A DNA stretch of 64,000 nucleotides, taken from Aldrovandia affinis (lineage: Eukaryota > Chordata > Actinopteri > Notacanthiformes > Halosauridae). This document shows positions 12,301-23,000 of this stretch, one piece after another. Each line of letters starts with the position of its first letter. Within the stretch, counting starts at the first letter, position 1. The stretch spans positions 1,565,625-1,629,624 of the forward strand of contig JAINUG010000020.1 of assembly GCA_029706075.1 (NCBI GenBank), given 5' to 3'. The translations under genes and the position numbers were made by a program. The notes beneath the pieces were generated by a model. The model was not told where the DNA came from. It saw only the letters and a list, made by a program, of their open reading frames with translations, and did no database searches.

Positions 12301-15300
12301 GTGGGGTTCAATGCATGCTGGGTTCGGAAGAGATGTGGGTCGCCAAGTCTTCAATGAGTCCGATGTTTCCTTGCTGTGTCTCTCGCAACTGTTCACGGGT
12401 GCAGTGAAGTCTCTGGTTCGTTTTCCAGGGCGTGAATGTTAATTGTTGGAGATGAGTCATGAGGAAGGGAGCTGGCCGCTTCTTTACCACTCAAATGTAA
12501 AAGGGGCCACGAGTTTCAAGTCTTTGCAGGCAAGCGTTTGTGGATGTCTTTAACGTTAAGCACACAAAATTACATGAAATTGCATTTCAAACATATAATT
12601 TGTCTGTGGAATGTGAAGTCCCTACAAAACACAAAAAAACACAAAACACAAAAAATCCCTCTGTGTATTTTCAGCAAATACATTTTCAGTTTTCAGAAGA
12701 CAATGAGAGATTTAGATGCAGCCACAGTTGTACTGTGATTTCAGGGGCAGAAATTGTATTAAGAGTGAAATGCAAAACCAATTTTTCATATTTTTACAGG
12801 TTCTGGTAGGAGGTACCAGCTTTGTGCCATTCATACCAGCAAAGCCTGCAACATTCTCAGTAAATACACAGCATTTGTGCCCATAGACCTCGACACCAAT
12901 GAATACTTGCAGACCACTATTGAGTATACCAACCCAGGTGAGTTACTCTTTTATTTTTGTTTATTTAGTATCTGTCACATGACGTATGACACAACCCGGA
13001 GTGTAACAGAACAGCAGGACACAGGGAATGGAGTTTTATGGTCTAGGAACCAGATTTGTTATTGTTCTCCCTCACATGGAGACAGGGGGAAAGCAAACAC
13101 AGACAAATAAAATGAGCAAAAAAAATATTTTCAGCCGTCCTCCTCACAGGTTTCCGGCCACAAATAATAAACAAAGATAATAATCTAAATAAATTTGCCT
13201 TTCGGCAAAACACTACACACAAAGGCAACGTATTCATGCTCAAGACTTTTCAGTCGCTTTGGGGAAATCTATTCCTCTCACTCTCTCAGACTTTCCGCTC
13301 CCAGGTTCCAGCCCCCTACTAAGACAGCAGAGCAGTTTTAAGCACATAGCTACAATTAGAAACGTCACACAGGTGTGTGCGCTGGCTACCCTGCTAGTAG
13401 ATGTGGCCGTTAATTGCCCCGATTCCCCCTGTCCAGACTGACGCCTTCCACATTATCCTTTATTTGATCTATGTGGGACAACTAGTCCGCACTGAGTATT
13501 TACTGAGGGTTATAATGCCATATACCGTGGATAATTTCAAAAACAAAACATGTGGACCAAACAATGGCTGTTTTTGGGAGCATTCTTCCTTTGTTGCATT
13601 GAGTGTGGACTCTCTATGTTTGTGATTTTAACATACCTTTTTTTGTTTGTTCTACAGCACCTATACATATAATCTAAGGTGCAGGATTTTCTTGCTTTAA
13701 TGTGGATAATTTAAAATAAATGATAAGCCATGCTATTCATTGGATGAATGGCAATGAGTCATATAGAGAGAAATTAAACTAAATCTGAAGCACTGTAACA
13801 ATGATTGGCACTGATATACAATTATCGCTATATATATCAATTATGATATTGTGGTGTCCCCAGGGGTTGGGCGACACGCACGGACCTTGCAGAGGGCGTA
13901 GGCAAGTTTAACAACAAGGAGGAGGCAGTATTTGAAAACAAAATGATAATTTATTATACTAACTATGACGAACGTTACACAAAACAAAGGCGGGGTATTC
14001 GGGGAATACAAACAAAGTCCACAAATCCTTTCTCGTTGTCAAAGTCCGTTCCGTTGTCCAAAATCCAGTTCGTAGTCCGCAATCCAGTCCGTAGTCCAAA
14101 GCCAAAACAATCCAATCCCAAAGACACACAAAACAAACACTCCAACAACACTCTCTCCAAATCCTGGCTGGTCAAACGACTTCACAGGTATTCTCTCTTT
14201 AAACAAACACAATAACTCCTTCCAACTCACGTTCCTACTCCTCTCCCAGTGCAATGGGAATCAGCCCTTTAAATAGGCCTCAAAATGGCTTTCAGCTGTT
14301 CGTTAGCTCCATTGCTTGACTCCGTTCAGGTGTTGCTGTGGTCTGCTGGGAAATGTAGTGAAAATGGCTGCCATGTGTTGAAGGACCCGGCAGCCATTTT
14401 CTTAGGCAGCCCCTTGGGATGCCACAATATATAGTTCGCTAATTAAAATTCTTTTTTAAAGTTTTCTTTTAAATTCAATTAAATTCAATATTAATGTTTA
14501 TTTGCATTTCATATTCCGACAGCCAGATGCTGATGATTAACGGTAATTTTAATAAAGGGCAACAGAGCAGAGCAAAGCTCATGCGTGTTTAAATTTTGTT
14601 TAAATTTATTTTCTGTAAAAAAAAAAAAAAAGCTTTTATTCCCCATTTTTTCTCTAAATTTTTTATTTGCCAATTATACCCTCTCTTTATCATGTCAATT
14701 ATCCCCACTCTTGTGTGAGATGTCACTGCCATAGTCCTGAGACTGGTAGTGAGCACTGTACCGCCACCTCTGAGCTGGCACCCGCCACGGTCACTCATAT
14801 ATGCAGCAAGCTCATATCGGCTTCCCTCCCCGCTCCCTGGGACGGACAGCCAATTGCTGCCCCCCGGTGGCACTCCCGGCCAGAGCCGAACTGGTGCGAC
14901 CTAGATGGAATTGAACCCCGGTCGCAGTGGGAAAGGGGCTTTATTAAAACAGAAGGGTTTTTAATGAAAACTTTTCAATAGACTATTATTTTCTGTCAAT
15001 AGCAAGACTACTTCCATTTTAAAACATTCTGACCAACAGCTGTCCAACCAAATGAAGACCCCATACATACCAATATTGTTTCTATTTTCAGAATACACAT
15101 TAATGAAATAGGAGTTGTATCCCTGCCTAGCATATTTGTCAATTGCATACATCAAAGTATTAAATGATAATCTTGCCATATGTAGCACTAGAGAAAAAAA
15201 AGGATTGGGATGCTTGGACTTAGCACTAATAATTTGTTTCTCAGTTGCTTTATCAATCTTAATGTCATCAACATCTGAAATCAAGGTACCTGCCTGTATG

Positions 15301-16995
15301 AAAATGAACAAAAACCTGAATAAATGAAACAGAATGAAAGGTTTTGCCTCAAGGAGCTCAGTACAAGACTTAATGGCATGCATTTGGTCTTTGAATCGAC
15401 ATTTGGATATCTACAATCAGGCTTTCCTGCCAAGCCTAACTATAGTCAAGGATCGAGAAGAGGACATTTGATGGAGAGATCTGTGCCATAAGACAGTGGA
15501 CAATGACTGTAAAACAATATAATGTGTATACTTCCTGTGGTGAGCAGCTGGCAATTCTTCCTCATGTTCCTTCTGGTGTTTGAATCTATGGCTTGCCTTT
15601 CCTCTCGGCCTATCGAGGAAATCACAGATGGTGGGAGAATTATTTTATCATTAGCAGAAAAACACAAGATGGGAGTAATTACATGTATTCTGTATTTAAA
15701 ATGGTCATATGTTTCACAAAAGAGGCACACAACAGTGTTCTGTCCGAGGAAGACATTCCTGGTTAAAACATATTGAACTGGCTCCGAGTCAAGTATCAAG
15801 GCATGTTTAATCCCATTATGTCCCTTGTTTTTTTATTTGTATACAATGACGTGAGAACTTGAGCACAATGAAGAAGCTCAATAAATGATTATGCTTTGCA
15901 AGGACTGGTTCCTCGTCTGCGTTATGTTTGGTATCGACAGTGCTATGGAGACCACATGGAGTAAAACAGGTTATTTTTCAGGAGAGGCGCTGAGGCAGGG
16001 TAACCACGCCCGCTCGCGCTCCGGGAGCCGGAAGCACCGGGGGTACTCCATCGGACTCGGCCGCTCCCAGTCCGTTTGCATGTCGGAGGGAGCCGAAGAC
16101 AACCCGCCACCTTTAAGTAAGGCCTCCCCCAGAAATAACAACCTATACATCTGCTACATGACAGAAACAAGGGCATTGAGACTGACTGTGCCTCAAATCC
16201 AACCCTCGCTGTTCAAATAAGCGGACGGATAAAAGTACAGGGAGAGGCGCGCCGGTTCAAAGCCTGCTCCTCGATCCTCTGGGGAGTTCATATCACCTGC
16301 GAGTAAATGTCATCGCCCATCTTGAAATCTTTGACTAAGCCCCTTTAAAGCCATCCAGTACTGACTGTTGAAAAGATGGTGCTGGTGAGAAGGCTGCACA
16401 GTGTGACTCCAATTACAGCACCGGGCTGCAGAGTTCTCCAACTCTGGGATATTCTGATGGTTCAGCACTCCCACTGTGGGGGGAAATTGCTGCACAGCGG
16501 CTGTTGAAAGTGGTACAGAAACCAACCAATGCCATTCAGCCAGTGCTCAGTAATTGCCTTGCTCTCTGGTTATTATGTTTTGTATGTTAAAACAATCTGC
16601 ATTGGTGCTACATCACCACACCGTATTTTGAGAACAATTAATATTTTATTATTATTATTATTGTTGCTGTTGTTATTCTACTAATTAAAATCAAATAAAA
16701 GAGAAAACAATAGTGTGGAAGTTATCAGGGAGCCAAATAGACTGAAATGGACTGGCATCAGAAGCATGCAGGTTTGAATCCAAGTTAGGGCATTGCCTTT
16801 GTATTGCATCAGTTGCATCAATAAATGTTCACCTATATAAAAGGGTAATATATATTTAACCTCTACGTAGTGCAGAAAAAGAGCATCGGCCAAGCACAAA
16901 ATTATTGACAATAATGTGACTGATATAATTTCATATGCAGGCATAAGTGCAGTGGCTGGCCAATCAGACCTAATCAAGTGAATGTTGCAAGTTTC

Positions 16996-17055
<60 letters not shown>

Positions 17056-20000
17056 ATTTAGCAGACACTTTTATCCAAAGTGACTTACAGTAGTGAATGC
17101 ATACACTTTTCAGTATATGTGCTCCCAGTGGGAATCGAACCCACAACCTGAGCATTGTCAGCGCCCCGCTATACCTACTGAGCCACAGAGATCCTTCAAG
17201 AATAATTGGATGAAATGGTGTCTTTTCCGTTTGTTCTCCAGATGCTGAAGATGGAACGTCTTCCTGCAGTACTCCCTCATCTTCGGGTTGGGAAAGATGC
17301 AGCTTTCCTGAAGGTATACTGTACATATGCATGGCATGCTCATGCTACTCGTGAAATTTTGCAAAACAAAAGTCCTTTAGAAATAGAAACACAATGATAC
17401 ATAAAGCAGCAGAATCAGAGGCATTGCCCACAAGCCCCCTTTGTACTATGACTTTTTTGTAAAACTACAGTTCCAAGAGTGAAATCTTTCCCTTTCCAAG
17501 TCTCAAGTATGAATCTATCATCCTTTTGAATCTTTTGATCCATAAATAAAGAACAGCTGTCTCTATTTCGTGGCATTCTGAAATAAAAAAAATAAAAAGA
17601 TTTAGTTGTTGACGAGTTGTAGATTTCTCTATGAGCTGGAATCTTTGCCACCGGTGGACAGAATGATCTCTTTTTTTTTTGACAACCAGCAAGTTTATTT
17701 GTTATGCTGGGATCAACAGAGCTGTGATTGCCCTCCAATCTCTTGCATTCGGTGCGTGATATGAATATCGGAGACCTGTGTAATCTGCCGATTTGCGCAC
17801 CACAGTTGTGGGTATTCGTATCAGGCAACGCTTCTGATTACACAAATATACATACAAATACCTTGTTCATGGGACTGCTATTTAAATTAATATATAAATC
17901 ACTTCCTTTTGCATTGTTAAACAGATTTGTAATGCAGTTGTTAACATTGCTGTGCAGTTGTGCAACATTGTTAATGCAACCTTTGTTGTGGTGGGAACAC
18001 CCTTGCACAACCCTTTCAGTTCTGTATAGTATTTTCCCATTGCAGTGAATTTACGCAGTGAATGTATCGCAGTGCGAAGAATCAATATTTGTTATGTATG
18101 TGGAGTTCCCAGGAAGGATGACTGGTCACTGCTGTCCCTTTCAGCTCCCCAGAGGAGTCCCTCTGTCACCTCCGAGCATTCTCAGAGATCGGTGGAGACC
18201 CTCTTCTCTGCTAGGTAGGTGCTGGAGAGGCCGGAGTCTGGACAGGGTAAATATAATCCCTATACAGCATATATTTTAGGTCTAATATTTTAGATACATA
18301 TATTTCCATGAAATAGAACAGAATTTTAGTTTGTAAAAAGAATGCATATTAGCTGTATTTTTTTTACTGAAATTATAAAATGAGCTTGAAGAATTCCCTG
18401 TTCTGACTGGGAACATCGAAATGGAAAGAAGACTTGACATGACGCGAAGTGGATCCTGTCTGCACCGAGATAGCAAGCTACATTTTTCAACCTTAGTAGT
18501 TAGCAAGACACATCCCTAATAATAATAATAACGTATTTTGATAAAATATTTGCCATGTTTCTTGGCCACGATAATTCGATACGATAACGTTAACAAAAGA
18601 TAAAATAATAATCATAATCTTGTCTTCACATTTCATACTAGGCGGCACGGTGGTGCAGTGGATAGCACTGTCGCCGCACAGCAAGAAGGTCTCGGGTTCG
18701 AATCCAGGCCGGGGGCCTTTCTGTGTGGAGTTTGCATGTTCTCCCCGTGTCTGCGTGGGTTTCCTCCGGGTACTCCGGTTTCTTCCCACAGTCCAAAGAC
18801 ATGCACGTTAGGCTAATTGGAGAGTCTAAATTGTCCGTAGGTATGAGTGTGTGAGTGAATGGTGTATGTAGTGCCCTGCGATGGATTGGCGACCTGTCCA
18901 GGGTGTATTCCTGCCTCTCGCCCCAATGCATGCTGGGATAGGCTCCAGCCCCCCCGCGACCCTAACTAGGAATAAGCGGCTGAAGATGAGATGAGATGAG
19001 ACATTTCATACTTTGGATTTGTCCCATGTGTGAGGGTATACAGTGGGGAAAATAAGTATTTCACCCCCTGCTGATTTTGTGAGTTTGCCCCCTTACAAAG
19101 AAAGGAACAGAACGGTCGGTCTATAAATTTCATGGTAGGTTCATCTTAACAGTGAGAGACAGAATATTTAAAAAAATCCCAGAAAATCACATTATATGAA
19201 TTTTAAACATTTATTTGTGTTTTATTGAGGAAAATAAGTATTTCACCCCCTAGCAAAACAGCAAGAATTCTGGCTCCCACAGACCGGTTATGTGACCAGG
19301 AGGCACACAGATTAGTCCTCTTACTTAATTAGTACTCCTAATGAAGTACTCGTTACCTGTATAAAAGACAACTGTCCACAGAATCAATCAATGAATCAGA
19401 TTCCAACCTCTCCACAATGGGCAAGACCAAAGAATTGTCTAAGGACATCAGGGACAAAATTGTAGACTTGCACAAGACTGGAATGGGCTACAAGACCATT
19501 GGCAAGCAGCTTGGTGAGAAGGAGTCAACTGTTGGTGCGATAATTAGAAAATGGAAGAAACACCAATTGACCATCAATCTCCCTCGGTCTGGGGCTCCAC
19601 GCAAGATCTCACCTCGTGGAGTGAACCTGATCATGAGAAAGGTGAGGGAACAACCCAGAACTACACGGCTGGAGCATGTTGATGATCTCAAGGCAGCTGG
19701 GACCACAGTCACCAAGATGACCATTGGTAACACACTACGCCGTAATGGATTGAAATCCTGTAGTGCCCGCAAGGTCCCCCTGCTCAAGAAGGCACATGTA
19801 CAGGCCCGTCTGAAGTTTGCCAATGAGCACCTAGATGATTCAGAGGAGGCTTGGGAGAAAGTGCTGTGGTCAGATGAGACTAAAATCGAGCTCTTTGGCA
19901 TCAACTCGACTCGCCGTGTTTGGAGGAAGAAAAAAGCTGCCTTGGACCCCAAGAACACCATCCCCACCGTCAAGCATGGCGGTGGAAACATTATGCTTTG

Positions 20001-23000
20001 GGGCTGTTTCTCTGCTAAGGGCACAGGACGACTTCACCGGATCGAGGGGAGGATGAATGGGGCCATGTACCGGGAAATCTTGGGTGAGAACCTCCTTCCC
20101 TCAGCCAGGACACTGAAAATGGATTTCTAAGGATTTGGAGAGGATCTGCAAAGAGGAGTGGGCCAAAATCCCTCCTGGGATCTGCGCAAACTTGGTGACC
20201 AACTACAAGAAACGTCTGACCGCTGTGCTTGCCAACAAGGGTTTCTCCACCAAGTACTGAGTCATGTTTTGCTAGGGGTGAAATACTTATTTTCCTCAAT
20301 AAAACACAAATAAATGTTTAAAATTCATATAATGTAATTTTCTGGGATTTTTATATATTCTGTCTCTCACTGTTAAGATGAACCTACCATGAAAATTATA
20401 GACCGTTCCTTTCTTTGTAAGGGGGCAAACTCACAAAATCAGCAGGGGGTGAAATACTTATTTTCCCCACTGTACATGTGTATACTTTTTTGAGATCACA
20501 TAGGACTAAAATGCCTCTGCTGTTATTTGTATTGTTAGTTACATTTATTTTAGTGTAAAATATTCGGAGACTGACTTTCAAAGATCAGGTTCAATAAAAC
20601 TTAAAAACAGCATACTTCACATTTCACCTTCAAAAAATATGTATGCACATAGACACAGGGGTGATGGTGTGTGGGAAAAGAGCAGAACACCAATCTTTTA
20701 AATCAATACCAATTCCACCAACGCTAGCTTATGGGAAAAATAGTGTTTTCCTACATGCAAGACTACATGGGAGCTGGGTTTCTAGCAGCTTTTAAGAAAG
20801 CTTTATCTACTATCAGATATTCAGGTACAATACACTAAGAGAGACAGCCAGCCCCCTCAATTTGAACTTGGACAAAAGTGTCTCTTGTATAAAAAGTTAT
20901 ACTTATTTTCTCTTGAAAAATGCATAGGAAAAAGTTTTCCCTGGAATCCACCCACTTTGTGGGTGTGCACATGTGCGCAAAACCACATGTACACGACAAT
21001 TCCCTGTCTTCAGCCTATGCACCTACAGAAAAACACCTAAATATTTGAACAGTAAAAACAGGGCTTGCAGGGTGTGAAAAATAGATACATAACTGCAGAA
21101 TAATGGAGAATCTGTTTCTGTAACTTTGAGATGTGGTGCTTCTGTTTGTGGTGTTAGGGTAGAGTGTGGGTGGAGGGGCTCTTTTAGTACAGATTTGGGT
21201 TATATAAGAGTCACGGGTGGCATGCATTTTCCTTTCCTCCTATGCACGATCAAGTGTTCATTCATTTATATTTATTGCTGTTAACATAAATTTGAGTTTG
21301 ATTCCTTTGAAATGTTCTCAGGCTGCTCTCAGTCCTTCTCCTCAGGAGACTAATCAATTATCTCCACCTTGCGTGTGGTGGCGTACGACTGCATTGCGGC
21401 AGGTCAACAGGTCAACTTCCTCCCAAACAGACACCATAGTGCACCTCCTCTCTTTGCAATCCGCCTCTTATCGCTCTATATCGCTTTATGCTCTCTCTTG
21501 CTCCAATTTTTTGTTTCAAGGATGCATTGTTTTCTTGCCTATGTCCAGGCCCCTTTAGCTTAACTACCTACTCGGAGGTTACAACACTTTTATGTGCATG
21601 AAAATGGTTCAGGTCTGTTGCTCACAGGTAATATACAGTATTTAAGTTAATACCTCCGTAGGTCTGTTCTTAGTAAATAACTGTCTATGTGCAAAAGCCC
21701 AGAGTCCTACTCCTGGATGAAGTGTAGGTTACAATTTCCATACTCACAAATTCAGTACAGGCCATAAGGCCTATATGCTGAAAATATATTGTACCTCAGA
21801 TTCTCTCTCATCATGAAATAAAAATTCCCTTCAAATATCTTTCACTGGGCCTTAATTCTTCTAAAATCACAATACTCCACTATACTTTATGTAAGCCTTT
21901 ATAAATCTATGGCATATACAAGTGTGCCTTTGAAATATCACTGCTGTATTTCACCATGAATTTTATACTTTTATACCTGTATGATATAGGAGCTGGAAAT
22001 TATTTTAAGGTTCCATATAACAATTCAATAAATAATTAGAAAACAAAACTAAAGTAGGCTACTTGGACAGATGGACTAAGTACACACCAAGTGGATGATC
22101 TTTACAAGACAAGTTTTATACATCATTTTACATGCAACCAAAAACTTTCCCTGAGATTTATGGTTTCCAAGATTGATAATGCGGTTGTCTTCTACCTGCT
22201 TTCTCCACACCAGGCTCAGCCTAACCAGGACACGGCTGTTAACCCGGGCTGCCCGGGGGTTCATGTGCCGGTCACCTAGTAAAGCGAGTGAGTCTATTGG
22301 CGAGAGTGAGAATGAGAGCAATGATTACATTCCCCTGGTGAGTACCTCCGATTTACATTTTTTTAGTTTTGCATTTGCTTAAAAATATTCCGTAAAATGA
22401 TTTACAGTATCTGCCTACTCTGCACGCAGATGGATTTAATTTATTTTACACAACTTGCAATTTAACAATAAACACAGAGGGGAATCATCTGTCAGCAGAA
22501 GAAGAGACTTGAGCGGTGGTTGGATATCATTCATAATTGGACAGATGCGTTCTTAAAATAAAATATTCCATTAGAAAAAGAGGACAAACCCAAATGACAT
22601 GCAATTTAGCATAAGCATGCTTCGCCAGAAGTAGGCTATGTGCCACAAACTGATTTGCGTAAAATCAAAGCAAAAAAACTGAAGAACGTTTTTTTTGTGC
22701 AACACAACCCGGATGGGAACAGAACAGCAGGACGCAGAGAATGGAGTTGTCGGTCTGTGGACCGGAGTGTATTATCTGTCCCACAGGAAGAGAGGGAGCG
22801 AGAGAGAGAACCAAAACGATATAGTTGAATGTAACAGTGGATAGCACTGTCGCCGCACAGCAAGAAGGTCCTGGCCTTTTTGTGTGGAGTTTGAGAACAC
22901 ACAAACGTTCTCAACTTTTCCGTTGTTTTCTCCGTGGTCTAAGGGTTCTCTCTCACCAGGCAATCAGCTCCCGCGTTCCAGCCACCTACTGAGAGAGCAG

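Noticed and set aside
14961..15383. 140-codon minus-strand ORF in an intron
   Set aside because: No known motif, no splice or promoter support. Treated as a chance ORF.
16998..17052. (TA)n tract as a promoter or origin
   Set aside because: Plain dinucleotide microsatellite next to a SINE. Nothing else supports a function.
19488..20024. 178-codon minus-strand ORF
   Set aside because: It is the antisense shadow of the Tc1 transposase, which carries the recognisable motifs on the + strand.
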